A stretch of DNA of 64,000 nucleotides from the NCBI GenBank assembly GCA_013396995.1, contig VWZP01010273.1, forward strand, positions 2,136,377 through 2,200,376. Direction: 5' to 3'. Positions within the stretch are counted from its first letter, which is position 1, and each line of letters starts with the position of its first letter. Positions 14,301 through 29,300 of this stretch are shown piece after piece. Under the pieces are notes generated by a model. That model did no database searches, was not told the DNA's origin, and saw only the letters and a list, made by a program, of their open reading frames with translations. A program made the translations under genes and the position numbers. Source of the stretch: Dicaeum eximium. Lineage: Eukaryota; Chordata; Aves; Passeriformes; Dicaeidae.

Positions 14301-17300
14301 TAGGACTCCTTAAAACTTTTTTAGATGCATTTTATCTGTTTTTAGAATATATTTTCACTTCTATTTACTGTGAGGTTACCTAATGTCATTACCACAGTTT
14401 AGCTTAGCCTTAGGTGACCTTTGCCGCTGGCCTTAATGTGGTATTTTGGCAGATTAGTAGTGAGTGGCACTAATTAGGCCTTCTTCCTGAAAAGTTTGCA
14501 GGGCGTTTGGTCTGATGTCTCAGTCCCGCTTCAAGCCTCCCTCTTGTTCGGCAGGGCAGTGTTGGTGTGTTACTGTGGGGCTCTCCACTCTCCATCATTT
14601 TTCTGGCAAACCTGCTTTTTTGTGGAGGCGGCCAGCCATAGCATACTGTGATATTCCTGATTGATCTTCTCATTGGCGATACTAGTGACGGGTAAAACCT
14701 TAGCAGTGAGGGACAGTGGGAGCTCTGCTCAATATAGCCATTGTGCTTCAGCTCGTGGTAAGCAGGGGGTGCTTCTTAATTAGGAATTAATATTCAAATG
14801 CTTCTGGAGAAAAAAAAAATCACATTCCAGCCTCTTTGGGTCACAAAATGTCAGTCTGATAATGGCACCCACATCTCTGACTTTACTTACTGTCGGGGGA
14901 GAAAAAAACAGATTTCTCTCTGAACAAACTTAGTTATTTTTGTTTTTCCTTAGTCTGTGCGATTGTAATTAATGTTAAGACACTCTGTAAAACAAGGAAT
15001 TTATTATAATGCAAGGGTGAGGATGGCTTCTATTGACCTTTCCCTCTGCTGGAGTTTCAGTGTTTTAGTATGTGCTGCTTGCACTGGAAAGAATTTATAA
15101 TCACAGGGCTGTCAAAGACAACCATTGTTCTCCCTGCTCTGAACATGTGGGTCAGCTACAAGTGCTTTCATATCCCCCAGAGCCAGGAGCTGGCAAAGAG
15201 TAAAGAGCACTACTGAATTCTTCTGAGGCATCGGGAAAAGCATTTTGCATATTTTTCATTGCTGATTGCTTGAGAAAGACATCCCTCTTTCATAACAGGA
15301 ATTTCTCTTCAAGGTAGACGGAGGCTGGGGCACACTGCTTTATTATTTTGCCGAGCTGAAGCAGCAACAACAAATTCTGTCTGCTGGGGTCCTGGCCAGA
15401 TACAATAGATGGGCAAGGAGAGGCGGGGGTATCTTTTGGAAAGCAGTAAACTTAAACCTGATGCAGGCACGATGTTAAAATTGTAGTGCTTTTGGCTGTG
15501 CTATGGACTGTGGACGACAAGTCAAGTTTCAGGTTACTTTCACTTTTGATCGGTTTATTAACTGGTCTATTGGAACTTTTTCTCAGTTCATTGTACTAAT
15601 TAATGAAAGTAGTTTCTTCTTAAACAGCATAAAACCAGTTTATTGCAAGCTTGCACTTTGTTTTGAAGGGAAGAAGGGGCAAAACCCAAAGAAACCCTTT
15701 TTAGGGGAGGAGATTTTTAGTGTTTGGGAAGATGCTTTGTTTTTTGATGTGTAATGCATCTCACGAGTATGTCAGTGCCTTCTTTATGAAGAGGTTCCTG
15801 GTGTATTTCCATGTAGGAAACAGAGGACGTTGAAAGCCCCAAGCGCAGCATTCGTGACAGCGGCTATATAGACTGCTGGGACTCTGAACGCAGTGATTCC
15901 CTCTCCCCGCCTCGCCACGGCAGAGATGATTCCTTTGACAGTCTGGACTCCTTTGGCTCCCGCTCGCAGCAGACACCGTCTCCAGATGTAGTGCTCAGAG
16001 GGAGTAGTGATGGTAAGTACCAGACACAGCACAGCACATGCACAACGCTGTGACATAAAATGAGGTTTCTGGAATAAATGTGCCATTCAGAAGCAGCACA
16101 CAGCCTCTGAATCAGGCAAGTCCGGTGGGGGAACTTCTCTGTGAATGCTGATCTGTGCTCCCTGAGGTGGCATTGACTTTGCCAACAGCTTACCTGAAGT
16201 CTGTCTCAAGGTAGTGTAGCACTGGGAAATGAGTTACATCATTGCGGTGTAATTTTATGATGGGAAGAGTGCTTTTCTGGGTTTTGGTGTAAGAGGATGT
16301 TTTGCAGATTCATTTTAACTTACAAACTAGGCTGAAGGAAGAAATAAAATTACAGGAACAGGGTGTAGTGAATAGTAGTGAATAACATGTTTGCTTAAGT
16401 AAATACAGGGCAGATAAAAGACATAGAAATATCTTGAGAATGTCTGATACTTGACAGAGTTTTGAAGTCTGATGTACGGCACTTTATCAGTTGTCATATA
16501 TGTTTTCATGGCATTTAGAAAACGGGGTAAATTATTACATCCCAGCATCAGAGCTTTGTACACATTTGTGAGAGGACAGGCAGCTCTAGGCATATAGAAG
16601 GGCTGCTGCTTCTCTGCCTTTCTTTTCTGGTTTTAAGAGGTTTTCAGAGGCTTGTAAACACAGCATGCTGGATGAAGAAGGATTTGCTAGGAACAGGTGT
16701 GGAGCATGCACTTAGGTTACCTGTCAGGAGCAGGATTCTGGTTTAGGACAAAAGGATGCATGATTGAGGATGCAAAAGTATGCATGATTGAGGATACAAA
16801 AGGATGCATGTTGCACACATGAATCACTTCTCCTTAGTAATGTTGTTTATTTAATTTAAAAAGGAAAGGCAGGAAGACTTTTTGGTAGGAGCCAGATGTT
16901 CATACTGCTTTTGGCAGTGTGAAAGAAACTGGTGCAAATCATGACCGGACACACAAGAGATTTCCTGAGGTGATGGGGAACTCCTTAAAACTGGAAAGCT
17001 CGCAGGGAGAGCTGATATTACAGTAAAATTATGAAAGAGCTCTGGGAAAATCAGAGCTAAGATCTGCTCTGCTGCTCTGAGTAGCCTGTAGTGTTTGGGC
17101 TGTTATTGGTTGACCATCCAGAACCAGCTACTGGGGCTGATTCCCTGAAACAGCCTCATGACCTCTCAGACACTGAGCAGAGCACAGGCTCCACATTATA
17201 AAATGTTTTTCTGCCTTCTCAAATGACACAAGCATGGTGTTGGCAAATAGGAACACCTCATATGTCCTAATTGAAAAGTGTTGCTCTGTCCTGGGTGCTC

Positions 17301-20300
17301 AAGGGATGTCCAGTGTCCCTGCTTACTTGAAGCTGGTAGACAGCCAGTTACATACGTCCTGTAAATGCTTCCTGTCAACTTCTGCTGTATTATCAGATGT
17401 TAGAAAGGTTTTGTGATGGCTTGCCACAGATTGTTTGCTAAGACATACTATCTTGTCACATTCCTGAGTCTGTAACAAACATAAAATAAGATGAAAGCAC
17501 ACAAAGCTTGTTCTGAAAAGTTAGTCTTTAACCAGGGTGCGTGCAGATGCTGTGTGCACATGTACGACTTGTCCAGCCAACACTTTCTAATTTGTCCTAT
17601 TTTCCCTGCTTACTACTGCCATAACTTCACAGCTGTCTCCTCCAACAGTTGCAGGTGAGGTGTAACTTGGCTGACCTCTTTTATGTTAAACCTCTTCCTG
17701 TGGTCCCAGCAGGCCAGTGTTTTACTCAGCTGTTACTAGTTTTTGATAGAAACAGTGTATTGGACTCAATGATCTTAGAGGTCTTTTCCAACCTAAACAA
17801 CTCTGTGATTCTATATGCAAAGTTGGATGGAGGAAAACATTTTGCTTTCATTACTTCTTTCTCCATTCAAATAGGAGCTTTATAAACCAAATAATATTAT
17901 TGTGAACTAAAACTATGATTCCTTCCACTCCAAGAAGAAATAAAAGCCTAAATGGGCATTATTTAGGTGATCCTAAGGTGATTCATTAAGGTGGAAGCAG
18001 CAATACTACCTTCACAAATGCAATCTGTGATTAGTCTCACTGTTGAGGAACTGCTCTGGTGTCCCATGTAGAGCCTGTCCCTTAGCAAAAAACAAACCAA
18101 ACCAGTGGTAGAGTAGAACAGTTACTTAAAACACAGTAAAATTGCAGACTGAACTGCCTTTAGAGTTGCCAATGAATAAAATCTTCTACCTGGCCAGTAG
18201 TTGTGCATGGATCCTTTTAAGAAGGATCTTTGCATGTCTGTAATATATAATTGCTTGTTACTAGCTGTGGCTGCTGCTGCTTCTACTTGGAAATGCAGAA
18301 CAACAAACTTAAGGTTATAAATGTAGAGCACAGCTGCATCTTCCATTTAGTGCTTTGGCATCAAGTACTTTTTTTGCAAATTTGAGCTGAAAATAATTTC
18401 ATGAGTAAGATATGAATAATTAAAGAAGCTGTATTTCTTTGAAGTATTTAGCTTGGGGATGCTGGCAGGCACAGTAATGAGAGGAATGTGTTCTAATTCC
18501 TCTGCTACTGTGGTTATCTATTTCAGCATTTCTATCTGCCAGTTCAGGACTGGTTTTCATGTGTTACAAAAATAGACACCAGAGCAAAGTCAAAAGCAAT
18601 CAGAATAGCAAATAACAGTAAGGGAATATTTTCTTATCTTTTACTTACTCTGTGCCCTGCTCTGTCTAATGACACTACAGCCCTTCAAACCTCAGCTATC
18701 AACAGATACCCCTGATTCTGTGATGGTATCTCCACTTTTTGTTTAGACATAGATTCAGGGTACCAATTTTGTTGCTAGTTGTCATAAGTTCTTAACAAAA
18801 ATTGTTCAAGCAAAAGATTACTGACAAAAAAGTGCAATGTGATTTTTGTCTAACATTCATTTCCATTGTGTCATGTCTTTTCCTACTGTTCCTTTTCACT
18901 CTTCTTCATCTCTCTCCAAGAAAGTCATGAATAACTCAATCTACTGCAAAAGCTCTTTACAAATAACATTCCTAGCATATTTAGACCTCTTTTTCTTCCC
19001 CCACTTCGAATTATACACAAGCTACTTGTGATTTTTATGACTTCATTGTTTTCAGTTGTTCAGTACATAGCACAGTGAATTAGCTATTAATTTGCTACTG
19101 TTTTGAATTAAAAAGAGGACACAACCTGAGTGGCTTCCCTTCACCTTAAAAAGGGGAACAGCTAATTACTTTTGCAAGTCCTGCAAAGGGACCAAGGACC
19201 GAAGACAGCCAACTCTCCAAAGCTTGGAGAACATACAAATGCTGATGGGACAAATGGCTGAACACACTCCATTTCACTCTTCAAACCAGGGCCTGTGATA
19301 AGGTTACACTGCTGGGGGAAAACTATTTGCATAACTTCTTTGTGAATTATTTTAAAAGGCTCATGATGGTTCAGGGAATCTAGGCTTCCAAAATGGGTAT
19401 GAGAGCAGTTCCACAGTGCAAATGCTCTTTAGGGTGTTTCTCCTACAATTTGGGAGTTTAAAGTCAGAAGCTTACATAAGTCTCAGTGTTTTAAATGTGT
19501 TGTAAATATCAGGAAGTTTAGTTCATTTGAATAAAATCAACTGGTCACCCAGCTCTGCTAACCTCATTTCTTATTCTCTCAAAGTCTCGATTTTTCTCTA
19601 GCACTTTATTTCTTCACTGTACTGATCTAACATCTAAATCCTGAGATCACTTCCCTCTCTCCTTGCATCCTTCCATCTGGGGATCACCGTCTATTTTGCG
19701 GTGTACTAGACTGACTGACTAGGCAACCAGTGAGACAGCAGAGAGACCATCAAGCCTTCTGGTTCACAGCAGCTGCTGCTATTCTCAGGTCTTGACCGCA
19801 GCTGATGCTGTCTGTGTTCAAATTGCTGTGTTAATGTGTGTGTAGGAGCACCCACGTATTCCTGCCATTCTGTAGCTATACAACATGGAACCTTTTTCTG
19901 CTTGTGCTTGAGTTAGGTACTTATTAGTCTAGGTTCAAAGACTGTGAATCAGGTCAGACATGCCCTTATGTACAACTAGGAGTCATCTGGGCTTCAGGTA
20001 AAATTCTGTCCTATGTGATTGACAAGTCTGGCTTAGTTTTAACCTAAGGTTTTTTGATGTGGCCTGTGGCTGAAGATGAATTTTTCAGGGAATGATGGAA
20101 AAAAGTTTACTGTCTGTGTAGATGTTGTGGCTACTACCTTCAGTGACTCATTTTAAAATAAAAACGCGGGTAAAAGTGGCTAAATGTAATTTTTTGATGG
20201 TGTCTTCTCTGATTTATAGTTTAAAAATAACCCAAACAACTGGATGAAAGTGAAAATAAAAAGTTTTTTTTTTCTCCTTCCTTACTAGGGAGAGGAAGTG

Positions 20301-23300
20301 ACTCGGAAACTGACCTGCCACACAGAAAGATGCCAGATGTGAAAAAAGATGATATGTTGGCGAGGCGGACCTCACATGGTGAACCTAAATCAGCTGTGCC
20401 TTTTAACCAGTACCTCCCAAACAAGAGTAATCAGACTTTCTATGTACCTGCTCCGCTTCGGAAAAAGAAAGCTGAACGAGAGGAGTACCGAAAGAGCTGG
20501 AGCACAGCGACGTCACCGCTGGGAGACAGACCTTTCAGGTAATGCTGGCCTGTCCACCTCCTCCTTTCCTCAGTGATGGTGCTTTAACACTTGCCCAACT
20601 TTCATTCTTTTCACAAGGTGTATGATACTGTAATAAATCTCTTGCTGGTGTGGTACTGATAAGTAGTTTTTAGCCATTGGTGAAGCTAGTCGAAAAGCAG
20701 CAAGTGGAAAATCATTGTTGTGATGTCATTATTTACCATATGTGTATATATACATATATGTATATGTATATACTTATATGTATATGTACATATATGTATA
20801 TGTATACAATGTATAGCTTGTGTTTGACAATATATTGGTTAATATAAGTAACATGGATATTGACTCAAACCCAAGGCTGGAAAAAACTCTTCTGGACAAT
20901 CTGTTTCACTTCTCAAGACAATTACCAAAAAATTATACCTAAAGCTAATGTTTTCTATATTTAATCAAAATAGATAATATTTTTGCTAATTCTTTTGTAA
21001 AATAAATTTATTTGTATGTTATATTTAATACACCAGTATGGTTTATATAGCTGTGACTCTACACATGACTCTGCATGTTGGTTTTGTCAACTAATACTTC
21101 ACTTTTGTTTTGGACTAAGAAACAACTTCCTTTGAAGAACATAATAATCTTCTCTGATTATTCATCAGAATTCATCCTTTGGCATCTTGATTTCAGCAAA
21201 ATGTGCTTATAAGTGTGTATGTTTTAAGCACAGCCTACATTAAACTACCTTGTATAATTCAATAGCAAACCCCAACCTGAAACCATAGAAGAACTGAATG
21301 AAACATCAGGACTGTGTGAAAAGGAGAAAGTGGGCTCCATGGCTCCTGAAGCAAGCTCCCTTAAAAATCAATTAGGTGTGAATCAAAGTGAAGAAGACTC
21401 CATAGACCAGTCTCCTTCATGTAGTGCAAAAGAAACATCAGCACCCAAGGGGAAAGATGTGGAAGAGATCAGAAAGTTAAGAAGACTCGAACAAGCTGGT
21501 ATTAAGGTCATGTCAGCAGCCCAGCGCTATGGCAGGTTAGCCCAATGATGTGGGAAATCCTGCACGCTTCACAGTTTTAGGATTGGCTGAAGTGTGGGCT
21601 TCCTTGATCTGCTGTGATTTCACATCTCCTAACAAAAATCCAGTCTGCTAAGCACTCACAATTGCTAGTGAAGGTCTTGGTCTGAAAAAGCTTGTGATGT
21701 GGCAGCTGTAGATTGCAGAGTTGTATGATGCTAACTACATTTGTGTTGAGAAATTGTATTGTCTTACAGCATAATGTAAACAGGCTCCAGGAAAACCACT
21801 ACACAGAATACTTGTCACCTTCCACTTAATGCTTTCTTGTATTTAATAAAAATATATAGAAATCTACATTAAAAATGCCTGGTCTAGGTAAAAGTTTCAG
21901 AAATTTACATTACTTGTTGCTGGTGGGATGGGTTAGTTTGCTGAACCACACTTTTTAGGTGGTTGATATTTTTAGCTGTGTTAGTAAATGATAGATTTAT
22001 TTTTAATGGCAGGAACTATAAAAGCACGGTGCTTGTTAACACATGTACCTGTTTAAGTATGGAGGCATAGTTCAGCAGACATAATTTGACTGACCTTAGA
22101 ATGGAATATATGTAGTTATTCAGTTATTACCTGTGTTATTTATTTTTGGATGTTGTTCAGTTTGGGTATTTCCTATTCTTTGACTTGAGAGCTGAATGAT
22201 GGCTAGGTTCATAGCCCATGCCTTTCCATCATCTCAGTCTCTTCTACTCATGGGGAAGACCTGCAACGTAGAGTTTTAGTTAACATGTCAGATTATTAGG
22301 CACTTATAAACGATCAAAATGGTTTGGCTAAAGGGTAAGTGTCCAAATCCTCCTGTCCAAAACATTTTGTTAGGGATTGTGGGGTGAAATCCTAACAGTG
22401 AGTAGTCTGGGCTTTGAATTGTAGTAGGAAGAAATGCAGCTCTTATGTGGTACAGTTTATTCATAGGTGCAGTGAAGCTGGTGTGCAGCCACATACAGAT
22501 ATGCCATATGCAGATGAAATAGAATATATGCTGTCACATGTCCTCTTCTCAGGTCTACTTCACTGTTGTTGAGCTGTACTGAACCAGTGTTTATGTCTGG
22601 TTGTGGGGTATTACTTTTGACAAAGCCCAGTAGCAATGTTGAGGAGCTGTCTGGCATAAATCAGTTCTTCAGCCTTAGTGTGCTAGTTGATTGGGAATCC
22701 AATCCATAAACCAGAGGGGTATTAGCATAATTCTATTCAAAGACCAAGGCTGTAGTATTAATGGTAGTAATGTAGTAATATGTAGTAAAATGTAGTCATT
22801 GCTTGTGTTTAGCAGTGCAGTGCATAACAAATAGCTCTGTTTGCATTTGGAGGATGCTCACCATCTTGAGAGACCCTTTTCTAACTCTGTGCTTGATCTA
22901 CTGTTTTGATGTCCACAAAGGAAGGATGTGTGAACAAATGTGTGGTTCTTTCCTTGGAAAATCTGTTGTCCTTACAGAGAAGGGAGGAGAAATAACAAGT
23001 AATTTTTCTTCCTTACTCTCAGTGGAAGTGATTTGTGGAATTTGGCAGCTGGAAAAAGGAGGAGATGATAGTTTTCTGTCCCAGCAAAGGGTCAAAGAGC
23101 AGAACTTTGTAACCCAAGCGTCGCTGTAGTAAGTAGGAGCCTGCTTCTGGAGATTGTAGGAAGACACAGCATAAAAGGCACAAGGGACAGAAATCTGTAA
23201 GGAAAATTCTTTGTATGTAAAAGTGGAAGAATAGTGGGTGTGGAGAAGGGAAGAATTTAGAAGTGACACTTTAGGATACATTTAATCATGTTTCTTAATG

Positions 23301-26300
23301 TCTTATCATTCTTCTTGGAACATCTCAATTTTATCTCTCTTCTTGGCATCAAGTTCAATTTTCCATTCACTAATGGCACTCAGCATTTCTCAGTCCCTGT
23401 TGTTTCTGTGTTCTGATTTTTTTTTTCTTTCACCCCTCGTATTCCCTCATCTTTCTCTGATACCAGCCTCTCTTTTGTTTTTTTTTCAACTTAATGACCT
23501 CTGGAGATACCCACTGTGAGTTTTGAGTTCTACAAGGCATCTAATTGTTCCTAAAGCTTAAACTCAGTAGGGGGCTTTTCTGAGTCCTGAACAGGGAAGA
23601 TTTGAACTTGTGTGCAAATGTATTTTTTGCTTGGAGTCTAAGTGCTTGTCTCCATTGCTGTAGCATGTTCTAGGAAAGAGCTGCTTTAGTTAGGTGAATT
23701 AGATGCTATACAAATGCATGCCAAAGAGTAATTCCCCTTCCCAAAAGAGTGAAGTGTCTCTATTGCATGTTGTTATGTTGTTTTATTGATATGTCATCCT
23801 CCTTGCTTGCTTATTGCCTGCACATCTGTTTCTTAATTACTGTATTGTATATGAAAGGTAAGGATCATATTCATGGAAACACCCTAAAAAGAGAATAGTT
23901 AATTGTGTTTAAAGAAATGATGGAGAGGAGAATTTAAGAGAGAAACATAAGCAAGCGTTTATGATATGTTCATTGAAAAAGAACATGAACTCTTACCTTG
24001 ACAGAGCATAGGGATCCAAAACCCTTCCATTGTTCTGAAATGCAATATAAGAATCCACAAGCCTGTATGAGACCTTGCTTCAGGGAGTGCAAATGCCTGC
24101 AAGTCACTTTGGAAGCACGTGCTGTACCAGCATGGACCCATTTACTGTTTCTGCAACAGCTGGGGCTGCGTGTGTGAGATCAATTTGCAGATAAATCTAC
24201 TACTTAGTCTTTGCTATCTATACCATGATAAACTGACTTTAAAGAAACACTTTTGACTGCCATAAACTGTTTCAGGAGACCCCAAAATGTCACAGCTAGT
24301 CTTTGATTCCATGTAAAAAATAGTAAATTAATGGAAAATATTCTCAACCTAGAAAGTGATTACTGAAGTCTAACTACATACTAAAAGCTGTACGTTTCTC
24401 TTACAGTGACTCATAGTTGCACTTCTGAGTACTATAACTCAATATTTCTTTGTGCCAAAAATGCTGCTCTCAGAAATGCTACATTTGATGCTCTCAAGCT
24501 TCACTAGCATTGGTGGACATGAGACTGGAAAATCCAGCAGTTTTTACTAAATAATCATTTGGTGAACCGGCTATTTCTGAACCTGTTGTGAACACAAATA
24601 TTTGTGAGGAAAAGGGACAGCAGTTCCCATTTGGAATGCTCTTGGCCAGTGTTGTTCTGTTGACTTAAGTGAAATTTTGATCCTTCAGAGAGATCTAAGG
24701 AAAAACTTGCCTTTAGCTAATTTGAGACCATACTCTCCACATCACTAACAGGGGATTCTGTGTTTTGCAGCATAAGAAGGCAAAGGCAGACAGTTTCATA
24801 TGTCCTTTGAGCCTGAGCCTGGCTGGTCTGTCAGGGGTGGTTTATAGCTTCCCCAGCAGTTTCTCGAGCAACTTTGTGGAGTAGCACTTTGAAAGGGCAG
24901 CTGACAATGTAAAATAAGTGGTGTGTGTAGTGGGGCTTGCAGGGATTTAAAATTTTTTAAATGCTTTTAAAAAGCAGTCTTTATATTTAAGATAGTAGAG
25001 AAACTCGGAGCAACCCCTGAGCTATTTAGATTTGCTTTCTTAATGCCAGTCTGTTTAATCCTTTGTGATCCTCTCTATTTCACTTCGTATAGCAAGGTGT
25101 GCTACATGACAGAGCAAATGCCTCCTAAAGTACTGTATGGAACAGTCTTTGCTGCCCAACTTCCTGAAATATCAACATGAGCAGTTAGATTTTTAAATGT
25201 GAGAGTTGCCTAGCTCCTGCCATCTGTCTTTTCAGTTTGCCTAAGAGTATTGACCCTTCCAAGTTAAAATAAGCTTAATCTTTATGGGTACCAGCTGTCA
25301 AGTGTCTTTATTGTCGTAATCTTCAGTAACAGCAAGGCTGTGTTGATAGCAGTTGTGTTTCTGACGAAGGCAGGTGGCAATATTTTCCAGCATGCCAATA
25401 TCACTGGTGTGCTGTCATTGTAGCTACTGTATGTCAGCATTGGCATAGAGGGCTTATTCTGTGGGAAACAAAAGGTTAATTAGGAAAAGAATCAATCATG
25501 GTGCATGTGAGAAGAAAGTAGTTAAGAGTACTAGGGTAGACAGCCTCAGTGATTACTCAGATGGGGTTTTTTTTAATAAACCTATTAAGAAAAATGCCAA
25601 ATTCTGATATTTCAGGACTCAGCAGCATTTGCCAGGGATCAGATATTTACATCACATTTCCTCTTTTGTTTGAAGTGTTCAAGAAGTTTAATACTGCCAG
25701 TTATGGTACTACATTCACTGCATCTCCTATGCTAAAATTTGTTCTTACTGGTTCTTCCAGCTATAGCTAAAATAAGTTAAGGTCCAACATACTGATTTTT
25801 TTATGTAAAGTCTTTGTAGATTTGCTACTTTATATGATAAGTTTTATTTCTAGCTAGGCTTTGTGCAATCTAACAGCAGCTCGGAGCATATTTGATTAAC
25901 TGTGCTTGTTTTTTGACCTGGAGATGAGTGCTGCACTGCCCTCTCCTCCCCTGGTGCATCAAGAGCTTTATTTAATTTTGCTCTGTGTCAGTAAAAAGCC
26001 AGTATGTGAAGACATTGGAAGTACCCCAGACATCATCCTTCGCAAGGACAACCCCTTCATGACACATTATCAAGGAAAGGATTCTGGTTCAGAAGATGAA
26101 GCAGCCAGCAGAGTTCCTGATTTAGAAAAGGATGACTTTGCCACCCGAAGAGCCAGAATGAATCAACCCAAGCACGTAGTTCCATTTAACTCCTTTTTAG
26201 CTGGACCCTATGCAAGTAAAGAGAAAGGTAAACTGGAAGATGTTAAAAAGCCATTGCAAATGGAAAAAAAGGAACATGCAAGGTGTGCATTCATGATCTT

Positions 26301-29300
26301 ATTCTTTCAAATATAATGCTTAATTTCACCATGATTATTACTGTATAGGCCTAAAGCTGTCTTGGCTACAAAAAAACCTTACTGATTAAAGTAAATGCAA
26401 ATGCTTTATCATAAAGTGAACCAAACGAATTTTTTGTTAGAGTATGAGGAGTAGTGTTAATTGGCTGTGAGTGTAAATAAGATAAAAGCAGGACACTTGT
26501 TATCTAAGCTGATGAGAGAGGTCATGAGCGTGAGTGGTGGAAAATAAACTTAGAAAATATGTTCTGCATCTCAGCTCTTTTTCTGATCACTTTCAGTGCA
26601 CATTTTTTGACACTTTTCTTTCATCTCATGTTCTTTTAATACCCTGCATAAAACAGGGACCAGATGGGTCTTTAGTTAAGGCACTGAATATATATGCCTG
26701 CTACACTGCACTGAATTATGTTGCACCTGGTCCTAATGTGTGTTATGCAGCACTAGTTTGGGAAATGGATCAGGGGTTACAAGGCTTCAGCCTAGAAAAT
26801 CCCTTCTTTCTTCAGTTCAGTGATACAGACCTTTAAGAAGTTGCTGAACACAAATATTTGCTAGGTAGAGATCTTTTTTTAGGAAACAAGTATATTTGTT
26901 TTATTTGTGTAAACAGATGTGATTCTAGATAAGACACATACAGGGAACCTTGACTGTAACAACTGATATGTTCAGAAAACTTCTAATATTTAGGAGCTCT
27001 TTTCAATTTTCGAATGTCAAGTGTGCCATTCAGTTGCTGGTAATTTGATTATATTAACATTTTCTAATGACTAGTTTGACAGGACATCTGAGGAGCACCT
27101 AGCCAAATTTTAATAGTCCAGTGCTATTGACATGACTCTTAAGATCAAAGAAGTTGTGTAGTATGTTTGACAGTGAAACCTGAATTCACTGGGTGAATAA
27201 TATTCAAATGGAATATTTGTAACTAATTAGGAGAAAACTTATTGCAGAAATGCTTAATACAGTAATAAAATAAAGATTTTTCTTACTTGAGCTGGGAATA
27301 GAAGTTCACATGAAGAAGTGGTCTCAGTAGTGCATGAGTGGGATAGCATAGCTGAGAGGTTTGAACTTCAAATGATTAATTCCACATTTACTTCCTAAAA
27401 TTAATGTGAAACTAATATTATAAATTCAGTTTTATCTTCTTGAGCTCTGAACATCTTCTTTTGACACTGATTTATAATTCCATCCTCAAAATATCTTTCC
27501 TTGCTGAACTGGAATGTGCATTAAATTAGAAGAAGACGGGTGCACATGGCATCAGTAAGACAAACAGTTACAAGCAAAGAGAACCCACTTCTGCAAAATG
27601 AGAAGACTGAGTCAGAGGAGGAACAGCAGGTGAAAGAGCTTGATAATGAGAGAGATGATTTGGCAAAACAGAAATCTCAAAGCATCCTTCCTCAGCTACA
27701 AGAAGATGTGCTTTTTGTCAATGCCTCTATAACAAAAGCAGATCTGGAGACCTGGAAAAGATTGAAACTGTCAGGGGAGCCCAGGTATGGTTTCTGCTTG
27801 TGGACAGGATTGGCAGCCTGGGAAGCATGTTTAGTTTGCCACAATCTGCTGTGTGTGCTTGCAGTTTTAAATTTGAAGGGTGCCTTGTTGACAACCAGTC
27901 CTTACCTATTTCCATTTTCAGGAGGAGTCCAAAAACCTGTACAGATATGCTATCTGTCATGAAATGAAAGTGTGTCCATCATTTAGAGCACTATAGCAGT
28001 TTCACAGTCACTTTTCTTGTAGATACAATATCAGAAATGTCCCTCTTGTCATGTGGCTGAATTTGCTTCGAAGCTGCTTGAAGCTGAACAGCACAAAGTT
28101 CCAAGTGGTACTGCTTATACACTAGCAACTACATTGCTCCTTACCAAGCTGTCCTCGGGACTCGAGGTGTTTTATACCTTGGGACTATTACCTGAGGATC
28201 AGCATCTTTGCATTAAAGTCTCTGTGCTATTTTGAGACCTGAGCTGATACATCAGCATGACATTGTACTCCAGTGCTGTGTAAATACAGCACCACTCTCT
28301 CATTGCAGCAGGGCTTTCAGGAGCCTCACTGTATGGTGTTTGCATGCTCTTGTTGTTAACAAAACCTGTACAAAGGGAGCCAGTTATTCTAAGCTGTTTC
28401 CATATGGAGATGGACTATAACATAGGCAGGTGATTTGTGACTCAAGTAGGAAAGGATAACAACTCCTAGCCTTCCTGTTTAGGTGCATGCCATTTTGCAA
28501 TTAAAGATGGCTGGCTGTTCTGGCATTCTTCTAACAATGTGGGTTTTGTATGTAATTTTAGCTCTAATAAATCAAAACTCAATCAATCTTTCATCCTAAA
28601 GATATTAGCAGTCTCTCTGTGTTACTTTTGAGGCGATTTATTAAACTCTGGATTCAGTCTGCTTGGTTTAGGGTAAGTGAATTGCCCTTGCTAGTGCTCC
28701 CATGCCACTGTAACTCCCTCATGCCAAAGTGAGTTCTAGTGCCATACAGTCATATATAGTGTGTGGTACATATGAGGTATATATATATGAGGTATATATA
28801 CTGGGTATATGTGAGCAGATAAGGAAACTGTGGCTTTGTTAGGGTGAAGAACTGAATTTGGAACAGACCATATGCTACATTCCTTGCCTGTAGGAAGTGC
28901 TTCCATGAATGTACTTCCTGAGTTTTCCCCACAGGTCTGCAATATCTTTGCATTTCATATGTCATTTGGGACTCAGTATGCCACAGCTGTTTATACCTGT
29001 GTCCTTGAATTTTAAAATAAAACCCCTTCAAAGCCTTAGGAGCATTTAATTTGTTTCATTCTGAGGGTCTCATGTTGGGGGCATTCTTTTATTCTTCATT
29101 ATGACCAGTGAAGAAGATTTCAGATGTTCCAGCAGCACTCTGCCACCAACTGATACCACGGTGAAAGCAATAGCCCATGATGATTTTGCTGTCCGCAGAA
29201 CCAGAGCAAACAAAAAGGCTGGTAACCCCAAGCAGAAGTTTGTGCATTTTGGGCCAGTAACTGAGATTGATCAACAAAAATGGGACAAGCTCGTTATTGG

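Larger units (their letters stand above)
16013..20288 (+). other. Intron with a CR1 fragment and a small tandem repeat
   Basis: Contains a 24-bp tandem repeat (16751-16811) and a CR1 3' end (17740-17816). The remainder is unique AT-rich sequence. It ends in a strong T-run and ttactag acceptor. Confidence 0.75.

Noticed and set aside
27547..27556. catcag as the acceptor for the exon at 27530
   Set aside because: Starting at 27556 would put the exon in a frame that hits a stop within about 14 codons; the upstream ttag/aag sites preserve the open frame.
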